Source: Bacteroidota bacterium
Lineage (GTDB): Bacteria; Bacteroidota; Bacteroidia; AKYH767-A; 2013-40CM-41-45
DNA length: 28,784 bases
Assembly: GCA_016708785.1 (NCBI GenBank)
Contig: JADJFC010000007.1
Location: 1 to 28,784 of the forward strand
Direction: 5' to 3'
In this document: positions 1 to 12,548 of the stretch, in pieces
Position numbering within the stretch: position 1 is the stretch's first letter
Layout: every line of letters starts with the position of its first letter
Made by a program: the position numbers and the translations under genes
Notes under the pieces: model-generated
The model's input: the letters and a program-made list of their open reading frames with translations, nothing else
What the model was told of the DNA's origin: nothing
The model's database searches: none

Positions 1-690
1 CATTGGTTTTATACTGCAGTTGCATTAGCATCAAATCCGGACAATCATGATTTTGCTGTCAGCCGTGACGGGAATGGTTTGTTCCGGAATTAAATGGTAC
101 TTTCAAGTTGAGAAAATTACCGCGGAGTAAACTAACGGTTTTCACCCAGGTGATATTGGCTCGGAAGATTTTAAATTCCTAAGTTAAGATTGGAAGGGAA
201 GCGGTTTCTTTGGAAGTTTTAATAAACAATGCCGGTTATTTGAAGAATGCTCCATTTGAAGAATTAACCATTTCTGAATGGAGAAATGTATATGAAGCGA
301 ATTTGTTTGGACCTGTGAATTTGATAAAACAGTTGTTGCCATTGTTGAGGAAGGGGAAGATATCCGGAAGTTCCGGATTCAAGTCGCACATCGTGAATAT
401 AGGGTCAATAGGAGGCGTACAAGGCAGTTCAAAGTTTAAAGGACTTTCTGCTATAGCGACAGCAAAGGTGCGTTGAGTGTGCTAACAAGTATTTGGCGGA
501 AGAATTTAAGAAGATTTGATTGCAGTGGTGTCTGGCATTAGGAAGCGTCCAGACAATGTTTCGGAGGCTTTTCCCGGATTTACAGCAGCGAAACGCCGGA
601 AAAATGGGTACTTACATAGGTAAATTTGCGATGGAGGGGAAGTATGTTTTTAATGGGAAGATTTTGGAAGTATCCATCAGTACGCCTTGA
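1..690 (+). CDS. Short-chain dehydrogenase/reductase (SDR), cut at left edge, frame broken
   Basis: NAD(P)-dependent oxidoreductase of the classical SDR fold; the substrate cannot be told. The stretch from about 210 to 476 reads LEVLINNAGYLKN, which holds the SDR family NNAG motif, followed by an ANLFGP helix and an IVNIGSIGG strand carrying the usual catalytic-serine region. The expected YxxxK follows in another frame, as SDSKGALSVL-like residues at about 455-490. The C-terminus reads GKYVFNGKILEVSISTP and then TGA at 688-690. Upstream of 210 the frame is interrupted several times, but SDR-like residues such as NPDNHDFAVSRDG continue back to the edge, so the Gly-rich cofactor motif lies at or beyond base 1. 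The interruptions look like single-base indels and not like decay. Confidence 0.8.
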
Positions 691-1061
691 AAAATGAATT
701 CCGATAGTTATCAGGATGAAAAATTACATTGTTTGCAATGTTTGGGTCGTTGAATGGACTGCATTAAAAATGCAAATTTTCATAGGTAAAAAGAGAATAC
801 TAAATCGTGAAACATTTTCTTTACTATGCTGCCAACCACTTTAAACAATTTAACACCTTAAACAATTTAAGCCACTATCATTCGCTTCCAAGTCGGGCAA
901 TGAAATTTAGCCAATCCCCAACTTTAAACTTTAAACATGAAACGAAAAAGCCTAAAAAACCTCGAATCGTCATCAATTTTGAACTTTTTTCGAAATTATT
1001 TGACTGGCTGACGAAACTACTTGAAAAAGGGCAAAATGTTTATAAAAAGATGTAGAAATAT
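691..1061. other. Intergenic region upstream of the rRNA promoter
   Basis: AT-rich DNA with no convincing gene. An open frame exists at 807-1055, but its codon content is low complexity and it matches no family I know. The stretch holds a 13-bp direct repeat, TTAAACAATTTAA, at 841-853 and 858-870, and related ACTTTAAAC runs near 930-945. Simple intergenic repeats of this sort are frequent in Bacteroidota. Confidence 0.6.
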
Positions 1062-1090
1062 TTGGGGTTTTGATAAAAGTATTACATTTG
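1062..1090 (+). promoter_or_regulatory. rRNA operon promoter, Bacteroidota type
   Basis: TTG at 1062-1064, an 18-bp spacer, then TACATTTG at 1083-1090. This fits the Bacteroidota sigma-A consensus TTG-N17-23-TAnnTTTG. Transcription should start near 1096-1098, giving a leader of about 380 nt before the 16S gene. Confidence 0.75.
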
Positions 1091-1106
1091 CATCCCCAAT
1101 AACAAA

Positions 1107-1117
1107 GTTCTTTAACA
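1107..1117 (+). promoter_or_regulatory. boxA-like antitermination site, leader
   Basis: GTTCTTTAACA closely resembles the E. coli rrn boxA core (TGCTCTTTAACA), the RNA site bound by NusB-NusE. It sits just downstream of the predicted transcription start, where rrn boxA is expected. Confidence 0.6.
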
Positions 1118-1373
1118 CAAGGGGCGCTGAAAGGCGGATATTTCAAGAGTAGAGAGGTAGAGGAGGTTGAAAAACGAGTGTTACCAAACTTTTAACACTG
1201 AAAATGTGAAGGTTAACGAATCTTGAAAAAATATTAAAAAGAGTTGGTTTGTAAGAAGAGTTGGTATCTTTGCGGCCCGAAAACAAGTGGAAAAGCATTA
1301 ATTCAACGGAATTAATGGAGTACAAAAGGATTACTTGATTTGACAAGAGTTAAGTAGAATATATAAGTAGGAC

Positions 1374-1404
1374 GTTCTTTGAAGAATTGAACAGAAATAA
1401 CAAG
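1374..1404 (+). promoter_or_regulatory. Second boxA-like element and processing region before 16S
   Basis: GTTCTTTGAAGAATTGAA followed by an A-rich ATAACAAG tract. A closely similar block precedes 23S at 3481-3515. One copy before each large rRNA suggests antitermination and/or pre-rRNA processing. Confidence 0.5.
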
Positions 1405-1475
1405 CCCTAATTAAAATTCGACTAAGTCGACAAATTTAGAGTAGCAAATCCTATACAGAGACAGAAATCAACTTT

Positions 1476-2984
<1,509 letters not shown>

Positions 2985-3125
2985 TGGAGTGGTTTGTTAC
3001 CAAAATTTAGCACTCAAGCTTGTTATTTCCTTTCATTTTCTTCAATTCTTAAAGATTACAAACGAGCTTTAAGGTGGTCTCACCATCTGAGAAGAAGGTA
3101 AATTCTCCTGCAAGCCAAGGTATCT

Positions 3126-3200
3126 AGTCCCGTAGCTCAGCTTGGTTAGAGCACTACACTGATAATGTAGGGGTCAGCAGTTCAAATCTGCTCGGGACTA
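3126..3200 (+). tRNA. tRNA-Ile (GAT)
   Basis: 75-nt cloverleaf. The acceptor stem AGTCCCG pairs with CGGGACT, the anticodon stem CTACA pairs with TGTAG, and the anticodon GAT is at 3161-3163. The T arm AGCAG-TTCAAAT-CTGCT is perfect. The full 3' CCA is not encoded. It lies in the 16S-23S spacer, the usual place for tRNA-Ile. Confidence 0.97.
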
Positions 3201-3220
3201 CAATCAAAAATTGTCTCGCT

Positions 3221-3294
3221 GGGGAATTAGCTCAGCTGGCTAGAGCACCTGCCTTGCACGCAGGGGGTCATCGGTTCGACTCCGATATTCTCCA
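3221..3294 (+). tRNA. tRNA-Ala (TGC)
   Basis: 74-nt cloverleaf. GGGGAAT pairs with ATTCTCC (one G-U), the anticodon stem CCTGC pairs with GCAGG, and the anticodon TGC is at 3255-3257. The T arm ATCGG-TTCGACT-CCGAT is perfect. CCA is not encoded. It follows tRNA-Ile by 20 nt. Confidence 0.97.
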
Positions 3295-3383
3295 CTATAG
3301 TTTTCAAGGTAGAAAAACAAATGATCTCCATCGTTCTTTCACCTTGACAAAAGAAGCAGTCTTGCAAGGACGAAATTTGAAAT

Positions 3384-3464
3384 AAATTAGTAGCTCAATG
3401 GAAGAGCAGTTCCGCAATTTGGCGAAAAGGTAAACGGTTCGATTCCGTTATTCTTGACTAATCT
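3384..3464 (+). other. Degenerate tRNA-like element in the 16S-23S spacer
   Basis: A third tRNA-like block follows tRNA-Ala. It has a perfect D arm (GCTC 3393-3396, 7-nt loop, GAGC 3404-3407) and a perfect T arm (AACGG, loop TTCGATT, CCGTT, 3433-3449). An outer stem AAATTAGT / ACTAATCT pairs 7 of 8. However, about 8 extra bases separate the T arm from the outer stem, and the anticodon arm (about 3408-3428) does not form a clean 5-bp stem or show U33. It could be a decayed tRNA gene, a structural pre-rRNA element, or a real tRNA garbled by sequencing errors. Confidence 0.55.
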
Positions 3465-3480
3465 AAGTAGTAGGGATTAC

Positions 3481-3515
3481 GTTCTTTGACATATTGAAAA
3501 AACATAACAAACAAG
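3481..3515 (+). promoter_or_regulatory. boxA-like element before 23S
   Basis: GTTCTTTGACATATTGAAAA followed by ACATAACAAACAAG. It parallels the block at 1374-1404 in front of 16S, including the ATTGAA and AACAAG parts, and lies about 25-55 bases before the 23S 5' end. Confidence 0.55.
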
Positions 3516-3537
3516 AATTAAGAATTTATCTAATAGA

Positions 3538-6385
<2,848 letters not shown>

Positions 6386-6452
6386 TGATAATCTCTCCAC
6401 TGATTTTTGTTTGTTGTTTTCTTTCTCTAATATGTCCAAAAATATCTAAGAT

Positions 6453-6566
<114 letters not shown>

Positions 6567-6571
6567 TTATT

Positions 6572-6604
6572 AAAGCCTCGCTCGAAAGAGTGGGGCTTTT
6601 TTTA
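6572..6604 (+). terminator. Rho-independent terminator of the rRNA operon
   Basis: A 12-bp stem AAAGCCTCGCTC / GAGTGGGGCTTT with two G-U pairs and a GAAA tetraloop, ending in a run of eight T. Confidence 0.9.
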
Positions 6605-6665
6605 CTCCATTTTACAAGCGTCGTAATTCGTAAATTGTGATTCGAATTGCATGCATTCATATTCT

Positions 6666-7438
6666 ATGAAATTAACCGAAGACTTTCATTCCTTTTCGTG
6701 TTTCAATTAATGATTTATCGTTGCTTGTAGAGTCGACTTTTATTCCGGATCACAACTCCATCCACTATGAAAATGGCTGCTGAAGACTTGCAATGCTATC
6801 TTAAAAAGCAAACTGAGTGGATACATAACTTTTGGACTTTCGAATGAAGCGGATGGTACTGTGATCGGAAAATGTTCGGTGTTCTTGTTGTTAAGACCCC
6901 GCAAAATGGAAATTGGTTATAGCAGCTTTCTCCGGGAAACTTGCGGTGAAAATCTCCACCCACGCTTTGTTCCGCCGGTGTTTGATGCACTCGGAAAATA
7001 GTTTTTGAATAACGGCATGATTGAATTGAATAGGATCAATTTGGAGAATCGCTGAATTGGAAACTAATTCTCAAGCTAATTTAAATGAGATTGAATTCTT
7101 CAAATCAAAAGAAGAGACATTCGATTGCTCTTCAGAATAAACTTTTTGAAAATTATAATTTTCTCAATCATACCGGTGTTGAAAAGAACTTGATTGAGAT
7201 CTTTCATTCCTGCAGGTTATAAAATCCCCTAGTGGTGCGGGGAATGCGCTGCTCGAAATTATTACAATACGCTTTTCAAAATAATATGAAGCCAATTGCA
7301 TTGGCGGAATTCTGGTGGGGACTTTCTCCTAAATCGGAAACCTGGAAGCATAAATATTTTTATAGTCCTTGTAAAGAAAAGTGTGGACCTATTCTAAAAC
7401 ATATGCTTGAAGGATTTGATGATTTTATTCTGACATAA
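6666..7438 (+). CDS. N-terminal domain of a Bacteroidota RluA-type pseudouridine synthase, no catalytic domain, frame broken
   Basis: Read across frames, the protein starts MKLTEDFHSF. It then gives PDHNSIH, KMAAEDLQCYLKKQTEWIHN, KMFGVLVVKTPQNG, ENLHPRFVPPVFDAL, a short probable coiled coil, LLQYAFQNNMKPIALAEFWW and a terminal FYSPCKEKCGPILKHMLEG. From memory of the family, these blocks (the KMFGVL, FVPPVFD and FWWG-SPKSE motifs, and a GKC-PIL-HML block) form the long N-terminal extension of the RluA-type pseudouridine synthases common in Bacteroidetes. In those proteins the catalytic domain follows directly. Here TAA comes at 7436-7438 and the next gene starts 30 bp later, so no HRLD-type catalytic motif is encoded. 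Several frameshifts interrupt the reading. It is either a stand-alone domain or a truncated gene. Confidence 0.7.
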
Positions 7439-7467
7439 TTTCTTATTTTGCATCTAAAGTTTCAGTA

Positions 7468-8286
7468 TGACAGAATATCTAAAGTATAAATTTCAAGATA
7501 CGCCTGAATTCGTAGAGACCTTTGATGAAGTTCCGCTATGGAGCGCATCATTCGGACTTTACTTTTAAAGCATGTCGAACTAAACCAGATTTGAAAGTAG
7601 TTGATATCGGTTCCGGTGCCGGATTTCCTTTGATTGAACTTGCAGAACGCCTTGGTAATTCTTGCAAACTATATGGGATTGACCCATGGCACAATGCAAA
7701 TAGCCGAGCAAAACAAAAACTACGCAATTACGGATTAACAAATGTTGAGATCATTGAATGCAATGCAGAACAGATTCCGTTTAAAGAAAATTCGATTGAC
7801 CTGATTGTTTCCAACCTGGGTATTAATAATTTTGATAACCCTAGCCTGGTATTTAAAGAATGTCAGAGTGTTAAAGACAAATGGTAAACTTGCTCTAACG
7901 ACAAACCTGTTTGGCCATTGGAAAGTATTTATGAACTATTTTATTCAACGTTACTTGAATTAAAACTTGAGAAGTTTATTTCTGTTTTGAAGGAAGAGGA
8001 AGAACATCGAGGAACAATCAAGCGTTGCTGAATTATTTACTTCAAATGGATTTGTCATAAATAAAAAGTGGAAGAAAGTTTTGAAATGAAATTCCTGAAT
8101 GGAACGGCTTTCCCTGAATCATCATTTTGTTAAACTGGGATGGCTACCGGGTTGGTTGAAATTGTTTCCGAGAATTTGCATCAAACAATTTTTGGAGCCC
8201 TTGAGAGGAATTTGAACTTTGAAGTGATGAATTAGGATGCCTGATTACAGGTGCCAATGGCATTTGTTCAAGGTGTGAAAAATTGA
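7468..8286 (+). CDS. Class I SAM-dependent methyltransferase, frame broken
   Basis: Reads MTEYLKYKFQDTPEFVETFD and then the open stretch 7570-7887. Motif I is VVDIGSGAGFPL. GIDPW is the acidic residue that ends strand beta2, IIECNAEQIPF is motif II, and IDLIVSNLGINNF is motif III. After 7887 the frame slips, but GKLALTTNLFGHWKVFYELF and later LGWLPGWLKLFPE continue the fold. The C-terminus ends VPMAFVQGVKN with TGA at 8284-8286, giving about 270 residues. The fold is certain; the substrate is unknown. No operon partner points to one. The three or four breaks look like indel errors. Confidence 0.8.
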
Positions 8287-8330
8287 AGAGATAGTTGAAC
8301 GTTATCCAAGACTACTTATTCTTATCAAAC

Positions 8331-8498
8331 ATGTCGAAAAAGAATGTCCTTCTGTGCAATGAATATTGATGAAAAGTCAGCTGTATGCCCAATTTGTGGA
8401 TATGAGTTTCCTCTAGAAGCAAAGCTATTGTTATCGTTGCAATTATTCTTTTAATCTTTCATTATTTTACTTGGTCTTTTAGGGAAGAAACTTGTTGA
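8331..8498 (+). CDS. Small zinc-ribbon membrane protein, frame broken
   Basis: A short gene of about 55 residues beginning MSKK. Read across one slip it gives ECPSCAMNIDEKSAVCPICG followed by YEFPLEA and a hydrophobic segment AIVIVAIILLIF. The two CPxC knuckles about 14 residues apart make a classic zinc ribbon, and the hydrophobic stretch is one membrane segment, so the zinc knuckle would be anchored at the inner membrane. The stop is uncertain: one frame ends at 8496-8498 and another runs on. Function is unknown. It lies between the methyltransferase and the T9SS gene, on the same strand. Confidence 0.6.
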
Positions 8499-8580
8499 AT
8501 TGTTATTGAATGAGGCAACCAGGTTTAAAAGGAACTGCATGAATTCCTTGAATCTGATGGCAAATAAACTGGAATTGTTT

Positions 8581-8588
8581 TATATTTG
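8581..8588 (+). promoter_or_regulatory. Probable -7 element of the T9SS/PPC gene
   Basis: TATATTTG matches TAnnTTTG exactly and lies 28 bp before the ATG at 8617. I see no clean -33 TTG at the right distance. It supports the start at 8617 over an in-frame start at 8500. Confidence 0.45.
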
Positions 8589-8616
8589 CTCAATAAATAT
8601 AAACAAACTGTTAATT

Positions 8617-10023
8617 ATGAAGAAACCAATACTTTTTTTATTATGCTTTTGCAGCTATCTCTTTACTTATGCAGATACGGAGCCTAATAACGATACACCA
8701 AGCGGAGAAGATATTATTGCTCAAAATGGAAATGTAACAGGTACTACCACTGCCGGCAATTATGATTTCTATGAATTAATTACTACAGGTGATGGTAATA
8801 TTACTGTTACACTTGATGCTGCAACAAGTTCTTATATGGCTGTTCATTTGTATGATAGTGCGGGAACACAAGCTTTGGGTTCAATAACTGCAAATTCCGG
8901 AGCCGGACCAGTTTCATTTACAGTTTATCAGCTTGGAGAAGGCAAATATTACATTGCAACCCAAGGAAACGGAACCGATTCTTATACTGTTTCCAATTCT
9001 GTTGATCTTTTAGCTACTCCTAATGATGTAGAGCCAAATAATTCTTACGCTACTGCACTTCCAATTTTGAGGATGACTCTACACGCGGACACATAACATA
9101 CAGGAACCTAAATGGCACGTATGATAGCAATGATTATTACAAATTGACTACACTCGTTGATGGAGATATTACAGTTACAATTTCAACAAATAATACCAAT
9201 AATATTAATATTAATTTGTCAGATAGCGTTGGTCAACTGAATATTGGTTCAGTTAGTGGCGGCGGTGGTGGATCTTTTACAAGCACAGCATTAGCAGCAG
9301 GAACATATTACATTAGAGTTTCAAGTAATTTAACTACTGAATATTCCGGATACAATGTGAGCTATCACTTGACTCCAACTGCTTACAATAATGATGTTGA
9401 ACCAAATGACATTTCCGCAACTGCTTCAATCATAAATGTAAATGATAGTACTACAGGTCATATTATGCATAGACTACAGGTGGAACCTATGATTTAAGAG
9501 ATTGGTATCAGCTTCTTGCACAACTATTGATGGAAATCTGACGGTTTCATTTACAATAGCACAAATAGCTATATCGGACTTGCCTTATTCGACAGTACTT
9601 CAACGAGTTTGATGAATTCTGCTGGAGGTCTAGGCCAATCGGGTGTGAGTATGGTTACAAACAATCTTCCTGCTGGTACATATTATATCAAAGTTGATGC
9701 GAGTCTGACTACTGAATTTAGTGGCTATACATTGGCAATTTTATTATAACCGGTATCAATGATCTTTCTTCTGTTTCTGAATTTATCGTTTATCCGAATC
9801 CCGCATTGGATTTATGTCATTGAATTATTCAAATAATAAATTGGTTGCATATCAGTTGGAAATTGTTGATGTCGCAGGAAGAGTTTGTTATCAAGACATA
9901 GTTACTTCAAATGTTGGAGTTAATAGTTTAGAGATTCCGGTTGAGAATTTATCAAAAGGTATTTATTTTTTGAAATTGAGTGCAGGAGCACAGTCAAAGC
10001 AAATTATTTTTTCAAAGGACTGA
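8617..10023 (+). CDS. Secreted protein with three PPC-like repeats and a T9SS sorting tail, frame broken
   Basis: The start at 8617 gives a signal peptide (MKKPILFLLCFCSYLFTYA, cleavage before DTEPNND). Three repeats follow, each opening with (D)xEPN and holding a DxYEL-, ITVT- and GxYYI-type strand pattern: about 8674-9010, 9027-9385 and 9394-9745. This is the pattern of bacterial pre-peptidase C-terminal (PPC) beta-sandwich domains. The tail at 9770-10023 has an FIVYPNPAL entry, a YQLEIVDVAGRV strand and LSKGIYFLKLSAG before the stop, typical of the type A T9SS sorting domain that is removed and replaced by a lipid anchor at the outer membrane. No peptidase domain precedes the repeats, so the role is probably binding or adhesion (inference). 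Frameshifts lie near 9065, 9490, 9740 and 9810. Confidence 0.85.
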
Positions 10024-10051
10024 TTGTAAAAAAATATTGTTTAGCACGAAT

Positions 10052-10082
10052 AAAAATCCCGGTTCAAAGAGCTGGGATTTTT
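10052..10082 (+). terminator. Bidirectional terminator between convergent genes
   Basis: A 14-bp hairpin, AAAAATCCCGGTTC - AAA - GAGCTGGGATTTTT, with a few G-U pairs and flanked by A and T runs. It can terminate both the T9SS gene on the plus strand and the dehydrogenase that ends at 10102 on the minus strand. Confidence 0.85.
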
Positions 10083-10101
10083 TGACTGTTCTTTAAATTT
10101 A

Positions 10102-11198
10102 TTAATCTAATTTAAAAGATAGTAATTTTCCTCCAAGTTTTTGCTGCAATGCTTTAAGATCATTCACAACAACTTCTAAAAGTGGAATTCCTTCTTTCTT
10201 TCTGATCAATTCCATTTCTCTTTCAGGATCTCCCGGAACTAAAACTTTTTCTTCACCCTGAATTGTTTTCGCATTTCTGAATCCTTCGATCCAATGATCC
10301 ATGTCTTTTTTGAAATCATCTGCCGGACGAAATGCATCTATTCGCATTGCTCCTAAAAAATGTCCGATACCTTTACCCGGTTGTTGAGTTGGCATTGGGA
10401 CATATGCAGGAAATGGCGGAACCCATGGTGCATAATTCGCTCCGCTAAGCAGTGCTGAGAAAATATCTACTATTGCTCCTAGCGCATATCCTTTATGACT
10501 TCCATGTTCGCGGTCGCCACCTAGTGGAAGAAGTGCGCCACCTTTTTTTAAAATGTTCGCATCATTACTTGTATTGCCACCTACATCCTGAACCCAGCCT
10601 TCAGGAGTTTCCATATTTTTTCGTTGCAGGATTTCAAGTTTGCCATTCGCTGCAGTTGTTGTTGCAAGATCGGCAACGAATGGAGGTTGCTTTCCTGCAG
10701 GAGCAGCAACTGCGATCGGATTTGTACCTAACATTTTGTCAATGGAAAAAGTTGGAGCAACAAGCGGACTTGCATTGGTCATTGCAATACCGATCATGTC
10801 GTGCTCAAGAGCCATCATTGCATGGAATCCTGCTATGCCAAAGTGATTGCTGTTCTTTACACTTACCCAACCGGTTCCGGCATTTTTTGCTTTTTCAATT
10901 GCGATCTTCATTGCATAAGGTGCAACTACAAGTCAAGTCCGCTGTCTCCATCAACAACTGCTGTAGATGGTGTTTCGTGAATTACTTTAATATCGGGCCT
11001 TGCATTGATTCTTTTCACTTCCCATAATCGTACATATCCGGTGAGTCTGGCTATGCCATGAGAATCGATTCCTCTAAGATCGGCAGAAAGTAATGTTTGA
11101 GTAGCAATTTCAGCATGCTCCTCTGTACATCCAATTTGTCTGAAAACTGCTTTTGTAAATGATTCAAGTGTTTTATAAGTGAACAGTTTGCTTCCCAT
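10102..11198 (-). CDS. Malate/L-lactate dehydrogenase family (Ldh_2) oxidoreductase, one frameshift
   Basis: NAD(P)-dependent 2-hydroxyacid dehydrogenase of the Ldh_2 family (relatives: AllD ureidoglycolate, YiaK diketogulonate and ComC sulfolactate dehydrogenases). MGSKLFTYKTLESFTKAVF starts at 11198. The family motifs DLRGIDSHGIARL, VKNSNHFGIAG (with the conserved His), MTNASPLVAP, MLGTNPIA, DLATTTAANGK and GSHKGYALG occur in order, and the protein ends LLSFKLD. Total length is about 362 residues, normal for the family. One indel near 10912-10926 splits the frame after DGDSGLDL, before VAPYAMKIAIEKAK. The substrate cannot be chosen from sequence alone. It is divergent from the exonuclease gene, with a 69-bp gap. 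Confidence 0.9.
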
Positions 11199-11267
11199 AT
11201 TGTAAAGATAGTTTTTGTTTTAATTTTTTAATTGAACGATTGACATTTTATTTGTAAATTTAATGGA

Positions 11268-11822
11268 ATGAATTTTATTGCCATCGACTTTGAAACGGCT
11301 AATAGCAATCGTAGCAGTATCTGTTCGGTTGGAATTGCTATTGTAAAGAAAGGAAGGATAGTAAAGTCTGAACATTTTTATGTGAGACCCTTACCTGATT
11401 ATTATGATCGGTTCAATACCCGATTACATGGTATCGATGAAAGCTTAACAAAAAACCAAAAGACCTTTAAGCAACTTTGGAAGGTACTGAAAATTTACTT
11501 TAAGGATCAGACGATTGTTGCACATAATGCATCTTTTGATCTAAGTGTTCTTCGTTCTGTTCTTTCTACATCCAAATTGAAGTATCCGGATTTGAATTAT
11601 CACTGTACATATAGGTTGAGTAAACAAACGTTTTCATTGCCTAGTCATAAACTTGATGTTGTTTCGAAACATCTCAGGATTAAATTGAAACATCATAATG
11701 CGGAAAGTGACGCAATAGCTGCTGCACGGATTGCAATTAAATTGTGCAGAAAGAATAAGGTTAATTCTCTGGATGAACTTTCAGATAAGTTGGGTTTTAA
11801 TCTTGTGAGAATTATTGGGTGA
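11268..11822 (+). CDS. DnaQ-like 3'-5' exonuclease (DEDDh)
   Basis: An intact 184-residue exonuclease-only protein. The DEDDh residues are all visible: D7 and E9 in IDFETAN (Exo I), D91 in AHNASFD (Exo II), and H143 with D148 in HNAESDA (Exo III). This is the DNA polymerase III epsilon/RNase T superfamily, with two-metal 3'-5' exonuclease chemistry on DNA or RNA ends. The length fits stand-alone Bacteroidota proteins annotated as exonuclease or DNA polymerase III epsilon-like. It is one of very few protein genes in the window without a frame break. Confidence 0.92.
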   Translation: MNFIAIDFETANSNRSSICSVGIAIVKKGRIVKSEHFYVRPLPDYYDRFNTRLHGIDESLTKNQKTFKQLWKVLKIYFKDQTIVAHNASFDLSVLRSVLSTSKLKYPDLNYHCTYRLSKQTFSLPSHKLDVVSKHLRIKLKHHNAESDAIAAARIAIKLCRKNKVNSLDELSDKLGFNLVRIIG

Positions 11823-11863
11823 GGTAAAGATCATAAACGATTTTCCAAAAAATAGAGTCGGGT

Positions 11864-12428
11864 TCATGTTGAACCATATTTAAAGTTCTTTGGAAGAAGA
11901 AAATAAATAGCAGAATCTGTATAGTTGCCGTTGTAATAGTAGTTTTCTTTAAAATGTGCTTCTTTCACAAATCCTGCTTTTTCAAGAATTGCTTGTGAGG
12001 GTATATTCAATGGATTAATATTCGCTTCAACTCTGTGTAATTGCATTTCATTGAAACCATATTTAAGTGCTGCAATCATTGCTTCAAACATCAATCCCTT
12101 TCTTTGATATTCATTTAACAGTGAATAACCAATTTCAGCGTAGTGATGCTCAGGAACTGTTCTCCAAAGACCGATACTTCCGATCAGTTTTGGCTCTCCC
12201 TTTTAAATACATTCCCGATATACACGATTCTCGTCGATCTCGCATCAACTTTATTAACCATTCGTAAATTTCTTCAATCGATTTCGGAGGATCCCGATCG
12301 AGATACTCTGTTATCTTTTTGTCACTCCTCAACCTGAATATTTCATCAGCATCGTTTTTTGTCATACGATGAAGTAAAAGTCGTTCGGTTTCAATTTCGG
12401 GAAAGGGGGAGAAGTTGAAGGTTAGCAT
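11864..12428 (-). CDS. GNAT-family N-acetyltransferase, RimJ/RimL type, frame broken
   Basis: About 188 residues. The N-terminus is MLTFNFSPFPEIETERLLLH, followed by RLRSDKKITEYLDRDPPKS. Across a slip near 12100-12180 come IGSIGLWR and YAEIGYSLLNEY-like residues, the substrate-binding strand and acetyl-CoA region. Then MFEAMIAALKYGFNEMQLHR, ANINPLNIPSQAILEKAGF and a terminal YTDSAIYFLLPKNF. Order and length match RimJ/RimL-like acetyltransferases, which acetylate protein N-termini or small amines; the substrate is unknown. It ends 42 bp from the convergent exonuclease gene. Confidence 0.85.
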
Positions 12429-12447
12429 ATTGATGAAGGATTTTTTT

Positions 12448-12540
12448 GGTCAAAGGTCAAGGTTCAAAGGTCAGAAGTCAAAGGTTAAGCAAGGCTCAAG
12501 TGTACGATCATCATTTGACCTTTGACCCTTGACCTTTACC
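12448..12540. repeat. Imperfect inverted repeat of AAAGGTC units
   Basis: The left arm (12448-12475) carries GGTCAAAGGTCAAGG and TTCAAAGGTCA. The right arm (12513-12540) is its near reverse complement (TTTGACCTTTGACCCTTGACC). The arms are separated by 37 bp that hold further GTCAAAGG copies. The element fills the gap between the molybdopterin oxidoreductase and the GNAT gene, both minus strand, and could fold into a long hairpin in the transcript. Confidence 0.75.
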
Positions 12541-12548
12541 CTTGTCTA

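Noticed and set aside
807..1055. Open frame of 82 codons upstream of the rRNA operon
   Set aside because: Low-complexity, AT-driven composition, repeats inside it, no ribosome-binding context and no family likeness. It ends just before the rRNA promoter.
6770..7060. GNAT acetyltransferase fragment in the region of the pseudouridine synthase domain
   Set aside because: The ADGTVIGK and IELNRI words first suggested RimJ/RimL, but KMFGVLVVKTPQNG and ENLHPRFVPPVFDAL fit the RluA N-terminal extension, and the later FWWG-SPKSE block confirms it.
10452..11027. 191-codon open frame antisense to the dehydrogenase
   Set aside because: It mirrors the codon structure of the true minus-strand gene, whose family motifs are continuous. 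The antisense product has Leu/His/Cys-rich nonsense composition.
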